A model generated the notes under the pieces. That model ran no database searches. It saw only the letters and a program-made list of their open reading frames with translations, and was not told the origin of the DNA. Positions 10,487-20,885 of a stretch of DNA of 64,000 nt are shown one piece after another. This DNA is from Lasiodiplodia sp. COLG20 (Eukaryota; Ascomycota; Dothideomycetes; Botryosphaeriales; Botryosphaeriaceae). Position numbers and translations under genes: made by a program. How positions within the stretch are numbered: the stretch's first letter is position 1; every line of letters begins with the position of its first letter. The stretch lies in the NCBI GenBank assembly GCA_009801085.1, contig VNWV01000002.1:3968001-4032000 (forward strand). Direction: 5' to 3'.

Positions 10487-12023
10487 ATGGCGGACTCGTT
10501 CGCAAGTGAGGCCTTCACGCTCCTCTCGTTGGGGATCGTGATCATTGGCTGCAGACTGGCAGCAAGGATACGCATGGTCGGAGTCAGGAAGCTGGACTTC
10601 GACGACTATCTGATGTGCTTCGTTGCGGTACGGAGTACCTCCGTCGAAATCCGGGCGATCCGGCCCCGACCCGAAACTGATTCAGTGGTCATTTCCAGAT
10701 CATTTACGCCCTCGAGACAGCAGCGGCTTACCTTGTCGGGAGCCGCTACATGGGCTTGGCGAACAATGGCATGAACGACGAGGAACGATCCATGTTCGAT
10801 CCTTCGTCCCACGAAGCAACCCTGCGGATTGAGGGGTCCAAAACACAAGTCATCGGCTGGTGCCTCTACACATTTGTTCTGTGGCTTCTGAAGATCTGCA
10901 TGAACGCCTGTTACTCGAGAGTGACGTATGATCCACGCACCCCTACCATCCTTTGACCCTACTGACGGTTGCCAAAAGATACCAACTCGACTATCTCGAA
11001 TACCGCGTCAAAATCGGCTGGTTCCTGATCGGCGTTACCTACCTCGTCGTCCTTCTCACCATCCTCCTCGGCTGCCAACCCTTCCAGAGGAACTGGCAAA
11101 TATACCCCGATCCCGGAAGTACGTCATTTCAACCACCAACCCACACACTCCCGTGCCATTCCCCAACTAACCTCCTCCCAGACCACTGCCAACCCGCCGT
11201 CTCCGAAATCAACTGCTACGTCGTCCTCTTCCTCAACATCTTCACCGACATCTGGCTCATCTCCATCCCCGTCCCAGTAAGCTTCTTCTCCCCCTTCTCC
11301 CCCGCCCCCAATCCCCCTTCCCCCTTCCCCCCTCCACCCCCACTAACCTCCCCACCATCACAGATGCTCTGGAAATCCCAAATCCGCCTCAAGCAAAAAA
11401 TCGGCCTAACCATCCTCTTCGGCGCCGGCATCTTCGTCATGATCGCCGGCGTCATCCGCTGCGTCATCATCCTGTCCAACCCCATCACCGGCGCCAGCCA
11501 GGCGGGCAACTGGGCCGTCCGCGAGTCCTTCGTCGCCGTCGTCATCGGCAACATGCCCATGATCTACCCCGTGCTCCACCGCGGCGTGCGCCGCTTCGCG
11601 TCGAGCTACGGGAGTAGCGGGTATAACCTCTCTGGAAGTGGGGGTGCGGGGGTGGGGGGGAGTAGGCATGAGATGGGTACGGGAGCGGGAGGAGTGGGTG
11701 GGGGAGGGAAGTCGAGGACGAGGGGGGCAAATAGTGCGGCGGCGGCGGGGTTTGTGGAGGGAGTGGGGGCGGGAGGGACGGTGGTGCTGGGCGGGTCGGT
11801 GGTGAGGAGTGGTGGGGTGGAGTCGGTGTTGCTGGCGGCGGAGAGTAGGAGGAGGGAGAGCTTCGCGACGGATGATAGTCGGGGGAGGATTGTGGAGCCG
11901 GGGTTTGAGAAAGGGGGAGGCGGGACGCAGCGGGTAGTCGAGACGGATGCGCACACCGAGGATGGCGCGAGTACGAGCGAGAGGGGGATGAGCTTTTCGC
12001 ATGGGTTTGAGGAGAGGCATTGA
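10487..12023 (+). CDS. Fungal rhodopsin-family seven-helix integral membrane protein
   Basis: Five exons: 10487-10627, 10699-10925, 10979-11118, 11182-11276 and 11364-12023; about 420 residues. I chose the ATG at 10487 (MADSFAS) because the helix follows at once; an in-frame ATG at 10472 is possible. The pattern is typical of the large fungal 'rhodopsin domain' family: short exterior N terminus, KLDFDDYLMC after helix 1, a Cys-containing loop (GCQPFQRNW...HCQPAVSEINCY), LNIFTDIWLISIPVP, an arginine-rich KSQIRLKQKIGL loop, a helix with GAGIFVMIAGVIR, and NWAVRESFVAVVIGNMPMIYP. The C-terminal 130 residues are Gly/Ser-rich and cytosolic. No retinal-binding Lys motif is visible, so these are not opsins; some relatives are effectors or receptors. 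It is flanked by the F-box-like paralogues. Confidence 0.88.
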
Positions 12024-12693
12024 TGAGGTGTTTGGGAAAGGGAAAAAAGACTGCGCAAAAAGACCATTGCTTAGATTTCTTACGTTGACATGAAGCTCTT
12101 ATGCGGACACAAAAGTCCATTTAATAATTCCTTTCAGAGGCGTAAAACAGATTATCACATCACTGACCACAATCTCGATGTTAAGAAGTGATAGTATCAT
12201 TTATTCAGTCTTCCGAGCATGCACGTAGTAATAGAGCTCGATTCAGCATCAAGACCCCCCTGTGCTCTCAGGAGTTCAACAGTGAAACCACTGGCAAGCA
12301 TTGAGACCAGCTCATTCGCACGCCTTTAATTCCCTACCTATTATTGCAAAACCTTGTTAGCGTCAATATGATTGGTGGCTCGTTTTGAAAACATACCGGT
12401 CTGCTCAAATGACTTAATCATCCGTTGCCTGCGCTGTTTATACTCTTTCTGCCATTTATCGCTACCCACAGCGAAAACTTGGTCAGGCAGGTCATCGAAA
12501 AGAAGGAGCGGGCCTAAGGGCGTTTGTACATATACAGCAGGAGCGTGCACGCGCCACGATGTTTGCCTTCCTACAGTTGCTGGCGTCTGCCTGATTGTGG
12601 TAGTTGCGCTTTTTCCATCACATTCTGGTCGTAGGTATATTCCTGGAAAACTTCACTGTCAACTCCGACCTTCCAACGACACCCACGCTCACC
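12024..12693. other. Intergenic, contains MITE-like remnant
   Basis: Between the rhodopsin-family gene and the second F-box-like gene. The palindromic element remnant is near 12071-12142. The remainder has no supported gene. Confidence 0.5.
12071..12142. mobile_element. MITE-like element remnant (copy 2, left half)
   Basis: Shares ttag.ttt.cttacgt, an aligned gagct/aagct and cggac block, and an exact 16-mer (gtccatttaataattc) with the left arm and centre of the copy at 20150-20304. The right arm is too diverged to delimit. It begins about 50 bp after the stop codon of the rhodopsin-family gene. Confidence 0.5.
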
Positions 12694-13488
12694 ATGGCGC
12701 CGTTCGACCGCGACAAGACACTGGACCAACCTTTCTACACAACCGGCACTTCGTTCCTAACGCTCTCTGGAGAGCTCCGCAACCGCATCTACGAAGAAGT
12801 CATCAAAAGCCTCGGAATCGACTCAAGCGCCGTCACCTGGATATTGCCATGTTGCTGCCTCCATTCCGAGCGATCTTCTAGCGTGGTGATGAGAAGAATC
12901 GTGTCGTCTTGTCGTATGGGCCAGGTATCGCGCACCGTCAGAAAGGAGTTTTTGTCCATGCTGTGGCGTCGCTTCGTCTTCAACTCCTGCGATTGCATGC
13001 ACAGAAACTGCCTTGAGGCCGCGCCCAACGAGAGTGAAGATGTCCAGCGTAACTGCCTTGAGGCTGAGCCCAACGAGATTGGAGATCTCTGGTCTTTCGC
13101 TCCCATGCTCCGCGGACATGTGACGAATCTTGTTTTCTTCATCCACTCTCAGGAGAGTTTGAGCAAGTTTTCTATCTTGGCCAACATCCTGTTGGCCGTA
13201 GAATTCAAGGGCAGACTTTACATTTCTGGAAATAGAAATCACGTAATCGCTTTTGCGGAAGGTTTCGAACTCATCAAGTCTAAATCAAACGGCACTATAG
13301 AGCTCATTGAGTCTATCGACGAGCAGATCGATCGCCGTGAGTGGATAAACCGTTATGTCGTCTTCCGCGGGCTAACGTCATTCGTCTTAGTCTCATGGGA
13401 GCCATCTAGACTATTCAGGCGATTCATCACATTCGACGTCACGAAGTCCTGGGGGTTTGGATCACAATTACCGTTTCGGGATGGATGA
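12694..13488 (+). CDS. F-box-like protein, paralogue 2
   Basis: The ATG at 12694 (MAPFDRDK) is preferred over an upstream in-frame start because the preceding residues look like 5' UTR. Exons 12694-13336 and 13391-13488 with a 54-nt intron (gtgagt...tag) give about 246 residues. The F-box-like helix is FLTLSGELRNRIYEEVIK (about 28-45), followed by VSRTVRKEFLSMLW, matching paralogue 1. The intron is a multiple of three without a stop, so retention would add 18 residues in frame. A 45-bp tandem duplication (13006-13095) repeats fifteen residues with an NCLEA.PNE core, just before the LRG block, whereas in paralogue 1 the duplication lies just after it. Function not known. Confidence 0.78.
   Translation: MAPFDRDKTLDQPFYTTGTSFLTLSGELRNRIYEEVIKSLGIDSSAVTWILPCCCLHSERSSSVVMRRIVSSCRMGQVSRTVRKEFLSMLWRRFVFNSCDCMHRNCLEAAPNESEDVQRNCLEAEPNEIGDLWSFAPMLRGHVTNLVFFIHSQESLSKFSILANILLAVEFKGRLYISGNRNHVIAFAEGFELIKSKSNGTIELIESIDEQIDRREWINRYVVFRGLTSFVLVSWEPSRLFRRFITFDVTKSWGFGSQLPFRDG
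13006..13095 (+). repeat. 45-bp in-frame tandem duplication in F-box-like paralogue 2
   Basis: Units 13006-13050 and 13051-13095 encode NCLEAAPNESEDVQR and NCLEAEPNEIGDLWS. The first 30 bp of each are nearly identical and the ends have drifted. Confidence 0.85.
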
Positions 13489-13834
13489 CTGGCGACACGA
13501 TTAGGGCAAAAGAAACCGGTATTCTGGAAAGCTTCACCTACCCATAACATAAGCAAATAACAAGTCGGCTGCGAGAGGGGGCTGTAGCTTGTCTCACATG
13601 CAATTGAAATTGCACTAAACAGGCGGCAAAGAGTTGAACCGCGAGCTTTCCTATTGCGGCGCAGCGGTATGTCAGCATGAAGACAGGGATGCAGGGATAT
13701 ATTTACATGCGTCTTCCCCACGCCTTCTTTGGAGACCCTTCATTCATTATTGCTCCACTCACAAGAGAGAGTCTAACGTGTTGGCCCGTACATACTGTGT
13801 GTTCGCTTCCTCCACCCAGGCCCTGGTAATCATC
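13489..13834. other. Short intergenic
   Basis: Between paralogue 2 and the short first exon of the orphan gene at 13835. Nothing identifiable. Confidence 0.5.
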
Positions 13835-15149
13835 ATGTCTCTTCCAAGCAAACGTAAGCAGCAAACTCCGCTCCTGGCCAATCTGTATAATGTCCGTTTG
13901 CTTGTCACCACTTCCTGATATGATATGGGTGTGGATGCATGAACAACTTTCCAGCATTCGTGTCAATAGAATAGTTTGAACCCCACCAGGATGGCAGAAA
14001 CTACGGACTACACTCTCGGGGAAGAATTTAAGATAAGCTGACAACAGGTTCATCAGGTCCTCTAGACGACCAACCTGACCTGTCACACAGTGCACTCATC
14101 CGAAGAGACGCAGAAAGCACCGACTCCACTCCACCACCATCACCGATCCCTCCCCCTCCTCCAAAACGACCACGAACCAGCCGTGATGCAACAATCTCCT
14201 CCACCAACCCCCGATCCGAGGACAACGAGCCCCCAAGCAACCCCGCCCCCGAAATCGACGCCCCGGCCGCACCACTGATGATTCCGACCCCCCTATCCCT
14301 CATCCAGCGCTCCCTCCACTCGGTCCTGAGCCACACCTACTCCCGCCTTTCCCTCGCCGAAATCCAACGGCTCCCCGCCAGCTCCGCCGCCGCCTACGCC
14401 CACGCCCTGCAGCGCGCTCTGGACATGACCACGCACGTGCTGCACGGGCAAACCGTGATGCAAGACCACGTCGACGACGCCGCCGACGGCCTGCGCAGCA
14501 CCAGCGACGCCCTGCACGCGCTGCTCGACGCCCCCGTCTCGGAGCTGACGCAGGAGGTGGAGCGGATGGCGTACGACGCGGACGGCGCGGCGGAAGGGCT
14601 GGATAGCCTCGCGCAGAAGGCGTACGGACGCGCCGCGGCCGACGAGGACATGCTGCTGGAGACGAGCGTGATGACGGATCTTGGGGACTGGCGGTGCTGG
14701 AACGCGCATCCGCAGGTGCGGAGGCTGTGTGCCGGGACGCGCGTGGGCGTCTTGTCACAGTTGACGTGGTGGCCGGAGTTCCGGGACAAGTCGAGGGTTG
14801 GGTATTGGAGCCATCACGGGGCGGCGTGCTGTGAAAAGCATCTGCTCGCGATGTTTGGGATGGAGAGGGCGAAGATCAGATTTTCGGGGGCGTCTAATAC
14901 ATCGTTGACTCGTATGAAGTTGACGTTGGCGACATGGAGAGAAAGTATGGGGCATCTCAAGAAAGAGGTTAGTTGAACATACGATGCCCCTTCCCTTGTG
15001 CGGCAAGCTTCTTGCTGATGAGACGCAACCTCGCAATTTTCTTAAAGGTTCCTGGCGAAGGTACATTGGAGGTTCGGGGTCCCACTATTTTGTTTATTTG
15101 GGACAGGGAAACAGCTCGATTCCATTTCTATGGTGAATATGGACTTTGA
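13835..15149 (+). CDS. Hypothetical three-exon protein, basic N terminus and helical core
   Basis: Not recognised. Model: exon 1 13835-13853 (MSLPSK), exon 2 14048-14967, exon 3 15048-15149; 346 residues. The 194-nt first intron is the least certain; a second AG nine bases downstream keeps frame. The third exon is needed because its frame reads as good protein (VPGEGTLEVRGPTILFIWDR) up to TGA, whereas reading through stops two codons after the donor. Residues 1-75 are disordered with a nuclear-localisation-like PPPPKRPRTSR; about 80-200 are alanine-rich helix; about 205-345 are aromatic/Cys-containing and probably folded (WRCWNAHPQVRRLC, WWPEFRDKSRVGYW, HHGAACCEKH). A nuclear protein is a fair inference; no family was identified. 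Confidence 0.68.
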
Positions 15150-15520
15150 GGGGCACCGACATTTTCAACTTTGTACAGTTTTGAAACTTAAATTACATCC
15201 GGAGCCATATTTTCACTGTTCATGAATGAGCGTTCACTCCTTCATATTTGTGATGGTTTGGGATCATGTAAAGGCTTCATCTATCCACATATGAATAATT
15301 TACATGGTCCCAAATCATATATTTCTTCGTGGAACGCGGTAATGGAGATCATTCAAGCTACTGTGGGAAGGGTCATCTCCAACGCAATGCATGCATTCTG
15401 AACTTGGTCTATATCTATTTAGTGGCATCTCCCGCGAATCAAGAACTTTTTCGATCCTCAAGTAGCAGTACCCCAGCAACCCTGGTTGAAAAGCGAAAAG
15501 GAAGCCGATCGAAGGCGAGT
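15150..15520. other. Intergenic between convergent genes
   Basis: AT-rich 3' flanks of the plus-strand orphan gene and the minus-strand helicase. No RNA or repeat seen. Confidence 0.5.
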
Positions 15521-18500
15521 TCAAGCATCTGTGTAGTAATTCAGCTGTTCCTAAACAAGAAGGGTGAGATATTAGCTTACCAGAATTCTTAACTCCTTCC
15601 ATACCCTCATCGTCAGAATGCTCGCTCGTCATAGACTCTTCCTCCTCACCGGTCTCTTGAGCAGTCAGTGGCTCCCAGACTTGCTTTCCACATCCCGAAC
15701 AGACACTTGTCTCCGTTGTCTTTATGAAATAATGGCCGGCCGCACACATCCTCCAGTTCGCATTCTTGGCCATCTCCGTCATCTCCATAACGCCCGCAAT
15801 GAAGCCGTCTGACCTGATCCCCGTGTCCGTACTCCAGCGAGCTGCCTCCTGCGTGAGCGGCCTCTCCGCGTTCCAGATCTCAATTTGTAGGCCCATGCAG
15901 TGATTGCCACCCATGAAGGCACCAACGGTGTCAGGGTCCAACGCCTTCTGTGCACGCTCCAAACGGAACATCGCCTCAAGACGCAGGACCTCAGCATCGG
16001 TAGCGTTAGCGATAGGGGCTCTCCGCTCGAGAACAAGCCACTGTGCCCAGAGAATGTCCGCTTCAATGGCCAAACCAGGCAGCGAGCGCACCTGGGCAGC
16101 TTCGAAGATCTGCTGGCAGCGGGTGCGGCATTCGGTGAAGTTCAGGTCGAGCTTTTCGGAGGTGCCAGAACGGGAGCGGATGGTGAGAAAGTCAGACATG
16201 GCGGCCAGTTCGAGCCGTGCGGACATCAAGAGCAGGAGCAGACGTTCCTGCAGCTGGGGCCTTGGGTGGTCGAGATTTTGTTGCGAGTCCCAGGCAAACT
16301 GGAGCTGTCCCTCGCCTCGGACGCGTTGGAAAACGGCGGAGAGATCGCCCAGTATCTGACGGATGGCCTTGTACCTTCCTTCGCGGCCAGCCAGCTTGGA
16401 TATCGCCGAGATGTGTGCCCTCTTGCCGGCTGCGTCGCTGACGATGACTGCGTGCTTGGAGAAGCGTCTAGTCAGGTCGTCGGGAATAGCCAGGGCAGAT
16501 GCTTGAAGCTTGCGGACTTCTTGGAGTGCCTCCTGTCCAAGCTTGACGTACTGCGAGCGAGTGTTGACAATAAACCGTTCAGTTCCAGTGGCCAAGGCAG
16601 GAGCACAATCTGGATGCAGACATGGCAAGCAGATCTTGCTGCATATATCGGCACAGGTCTGGTGTTGGCAGTTCGAAGGGCACGGCGATTGACAGGGAGG
16701 ACATAGTTGCACCTTATGGCATGGCGCAATGCAAACATGACCGCATGGCAAGGGCTTTCCGCAGCTGCTCGGACAGGCCGTGAGATCTTCCTGTGAACAA
16801 AGTCGTCGGAGAGCGTGGCCACAGTCCAGTGAGACCACGACTTCTTCAGAACACGTTTTCTGAAGAAGGATTTGATCCTGGTACTTGTAACATGGGAGTC
16901 CAGGAGATGCTTTGTGGCCGCATAGCAGGGCCATGTCCGAGTCGTCGATCTGGACTTCGCAGCGCTGATTGCACGGAACGCCGCAGATGTTGGGACAAGG
17001 GTGTCCACAAGCCAGTTCCACTCTGCATGGCTGGGGGCAGATCGTTCTGCCGTGCAGAAGGTCGCTGTGGCATGGCTCAGGGCAAAGATGGCCACAGTCA
17101 AGAAACCTGCCGCATGGGGCAGTACATCCTCCCTTGGGTGAGTACTTGTCGAAGTCCGCCGGTTCCTTGACGTAGAACATGTTGCCAGGATGTTGCGGGC
17201 AGTCGATTTCCAGAGCAGTGCCGATACTGCTAGTTTCGTCAAGAGCAGAGAAAACCTGGCTCCAAAAAGGCACACTTTGCAGCATCTTCATGTTGCCGAA
17301 AATGTACATGGCGCGCCTCGCTCTACTCAGTGCGACAATTGACCGGTTCTCGGACTTGACAAAGCCAGCCTTACCCTCGTCGTTGCTACGGACCATGGAA
17401 AGGAGGACGATGTTCGCTTCATCTCCCTGGATGCTGTCCACAGTGGCGATTCGGATTCGATCTGGTTGAGCAGCCGTTGACTCTTGTTGATTCCTGTTAT
17501 CCTTCCCGTAAATGACCTGGACAGGGTAGAATTCCTGGATCTTCTCCTGGAGAGCCCTTGCTTGGGCGCCATACGGGGTGAGGACCAGGATGTCGTCTGC
17601 TTGAACACCGTCTTGTGACATAAGATGTCGGACCAACCCAAGGATCATCTCAACCTCAAACGTGTTGACCCTGAGAAGTCTTTCAGTGACGGTTTCCGGG
17701 TGCTGGTGATCAAGCCAGAAGACTCGATCTGACAAAGAGGCTACTGCTGGGAGGTGGTGAACTGCAGCTGCATCGCCGAGCATTGGGTAGAGTGTGGACT
17801 TGCTGAGCTGAGAGATGTCGGGGTGCATACGATACTGGGTGTCAAGGATCGCAAAAAGGAGCCCGAAATTGATCAGACGTTCCAGGAGTGAGACGTCAAA
17901 ACCGAACTTGACAGCATCTGGGTTGGCGTTGCCCTCCAGCTCCCATCGGTTGACCTTGGGGCGAAGCTGCAAGTGGTCACCGATAAGGATGCAGTGTTCC
18001 ATGCTCGGCGTGATGGACGTGAGAAGAAGAGCTTCTGGCATGGTACCGGCTTCTTCGAAGACAATGGCCTTGGCGTTGAGGTTTTCAAAAAGCTTGCGTC
18101 TCATGGCCATTCCACTCGCCGTGGCGCCAACGATCGTTGCTCTCTTCAGAATGTCGAGAGGATGACGGTTCATGGCAGCGGCGTAGTCTTGCTGTGCTTC
18201 GGTCCACCGGCTCAGCTTCGACTTGATCTGGCTTGAGATTCGGCCCCTATCATAGTCCTTGTCAGTTTGACTGAGCTCTTCCAGAAGCCTATTAATACCC
18301 TGGCTACTTGAAACGAAATCTTCAGCCGCCCTGTGGATATACCGCTTGTCCTCAGGAAGCTGCTTCTGGCTTTGCATGAGGATGTCCAGGTTGATTGCCT
18401 TGAGGGCATCGGACTTCGACTGGCCACCGACACGGACCATTTTCTCCACACCAGCCTCTTGAAGCTTCTCAAGCAGGCTATCAAGAGCTCGGTTGCTGTA

Positions 18501-19666
18501 GCTGACGCAGATGATTGGCCCGGAAGTGCTGTCAGACAGGCTTTTGAGAAGGGTCTCAATGATGGCGACAGCTGTGTAGCTCTTGCCAGTACCAGGTGGG
18601 CCCTGAATCAGCGCAATCCTATGTCTGAGTGCGTGCATCAAGGCAGACGTTTGACCGCCATCGAGGCTTGAACCAGCTCGTATCTTGGTGTCGAACAATT
18701 CCGACACACTCAGCTCGCCCTGGCCATATCCCTTCGCAGCCTTGCCCAGCTGGAACTTGAAATTGTCGACCATCGCGTAGGGTGCAGGGTGGACCCAGAT
18801 TGGTTGCAGGAGATCGGACGGCTCCAAGACAGTGGATAAAGGCGTGTCCGGCATGTTGCTCATCTGCTGCAAGGCCCGAAGAGGCGGGACGAAACTCCAC
18901 GTGCGGAGGTTGGGAAACTCCAACAGCGTGTAGTTCCTCTCCTTGTTGATCTTCGCGTTGGTCAAGAGCCAGTCTACATAGCGCTGCGACTGCTCAAATG
19001 GCCGACAGTATATACGCGCCATGTCTGCTCCGTAGTCGTGCTTGTTGAGGTTCTTGTCTTTGTAGTGACCGACCTGAGCGAACATCACAACCATATCCTT
19101 GCTCCATAGGCACACGAGAGAGTCATGCTGGAAGCCTTGCCTGTTGATCCACCACTCGTACCGCTCAGTCGGATCCAACGGTTGCATTTCCAGAGGTTGA
19201 GGAAGCCGCAGTGAAAACACCAGGCCGCCATGCGGGTCGAAAGAGAGTTCTGAGTCAAGTCGCACGTTGTGATGGACCTTGAACTCAGCGGAGGTGTGGT
19301 ACTTCTGGGTGGTGGATATGCGCAGGTAACGTCTGATCGACTCCCTCAACATGCCAATATTATCCTCGCGAAAGAGGCGAAACTGGCGGTCAACGAGGCC
19401 TTGAAAGCCTTGTTTGTGCCAAGTTGTTGAGTCAGTAGTCGGCAGGTACTCTTGGCGCCCCGAGTACAGCTCATCGGTTGTTGGCATGAGTTCGATGAGT
19501 GAGATGTCTTCGTGCTCGTTATCATGGCGCGGATCGGAACCAGAATCGGCGACGGGCTCGGTGGCGAAGGTCTGAGGATTGGCAGCTTGTTGGTCATTGT
19601 CGGACGCGCCATGCTCGGAGGAGTGGCTCGTCTGCTGATCCGGAGTAGAGGGGGTGGAAGAGAACA
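15521..19666 (-). CDS. NFX1-type zinc-finger SF1 (Upf1-like) RNA helicase
   Basis: Exon 1 19666-15581, a 52-nt intron, then an 8-nt last exon 15528-15521 giving ...KNSDA; about 1364 residues. The ATG at 19666 (MFSSTPS) follows a non-ATG codon run. N-terminal region, then the SF1 core: Walker A GPPGTGKS (about 356-363), Walker B-like FEEAG (about 537-541), GDHLQL (about 563), DTQYRMHPDI (about 609), TVDSIQGDEANIV (about 742-754) and VALSRARR (about 778-785). About 848-1025 hold Cys-rich NFX1-type repeats (CGHLCPEPCH, CGHPCPNICG, CGHVCIAPCH). Near the end is CAAGHYFIKTTETSVCSGCG, like an RZ-type finger. This resembles ZNFX1-type helicases tied to RNA surveillance and, in fungi and animals, small-RNA silencing. 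Walker B has Glu where Asp is usual. Confidence 0.92.
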
Positions 19667-20885
19667 TTGTCACTATATAAGTATAGGAAGATTGATTTCG
19701 ATCGTGAGGGTTCTATTCAGTGTTAGACTCTTCCTCACTGAATGGTCAAGTGAAGTTCAACATACGGCTAAGTCGAAGAAATGAGCTTTATATGAATCGC
19801 CCGAAGTGCTGAGAGATTAGATGGGAGATTCAGAACGGAATATGAGAAGGTGTGCGAGCGGTGGGCTTGGGATTTCGAGACGGTGGTTATGTCGAAGTGC
19901 GTCGAAGGTGGTTGGAGGAGAAAGGAAGAATCGGCAACAGAGGAAGAAACACCATAGTGATATCGCGGCCGGAGTCCGGAAAAATGTACGGAGCGGAACA
20001 GTTATAAGCCGGCCGGAAAAGGTGGCAGGCGCAGGGAAGTGATTGTATGAGTTGGGCTGGAAGAGGAGAGAGCGCTCACCTCGCAGGTAACACCATGTTG
20101 ATGCTTCACTGTCCCTAGAGAGACCCTGCAGCATCAGCCCCGTAGATTTCAAAAGAAATGGCCGTCGGAAATTAGTTTACTTACGTGGGTAGCTGGAGCT
20201 ATCATCCGGACGTAGATGTCCATTTAATAATTCTACATTTGCGTCCGGATGTTAGCTTCAACTACCCACGTAAGTAAGATAATTGCCCACGGCTATTTCT
20301 TCTGATGCCCACTGCCATTCATAGCTTTTAATGAAGAATTAATGAGAATGCGGCAGTCAGTATCGTATAAATACGCACCGCTGGGAGAAGTTTTGAGCAG
20401 CAAGACAATACAAACCCAGGACAGAAGTTTACATCCCCACAGAAAAACTCATAGGAAATAGCTTGATGCAAGCGCACATGTTCACCAGATTCCATTTTCC
20501 CCAATGTACCAAGCAGAGGGCACTACACGCTTCTCACGCGACCTGGTCAGAATTTCCGCTCGGATACTGGTGTGGGCTCCTCAGGGCATGGGTTGCGGAG
20601 TTTGATTAGTTACCCAATCAGTAGTGTGAATACAAGCAATATTAGACACTCTCAGCTGATATTTGTACTCATCGAGCATGATCTGAAAAGCAAATGCATT
20701 TGTTGTCCGCCCCGGGCCTGTTATTTGCAAGGCGCTCTACGCCGCTCTAGATTCTCCCGCTCAACTACACACACGTCACATCAGCCACGCGCTCAATTCG
20801 TCCACATGCCTCCCCGGCCGTTTGGCAAAATGGAAAAAGACAAAGCAAAAGGTCCGTCACGCAGACCGCGGGGGAGGGAACCGCC
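19667..20885. other. Intergenic, contains the intact MITE-like element
   Basis: Upstream of the minus-strand helicase and downstream of CapZ alpha. Apart from the palindromic element at 20150-20304 no gene is supported; 5' UTR and promoter of the helicase probably occupy 19667-20100. Confidence 0.5.
20150..20304. mobile_element. Palindromic MITE-like element (copy 3, best preserved)
   Basis: About 155 bp made almost wholly of inverted arms of roughly 70 bp around an AT-rich spacer (tccatttaataattct). The arm cores ttacttacgtgggtag and ctacccacgtaagtaa are exact reverse complements, and the outer parts (gaaatggccgt / acggctatttc) match with a few differences. No coding frame. This is the structure expected of a foldback or MITE derivative of a DNA transposon. 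I could not define a target-site duplication. Confidence 0.75.

Noticed and set aside
11406..12120. Three overlapping minus-strand frames of 150-204 codons
   Set aside because: Shadows of the Gly/Ser-rich tail of the rhodopsin-family protein.
13600..13660. Minus-strand ggttcaactc resembling a tRNA B box
   Set aside because: No cloverleaf could be drawn around it.
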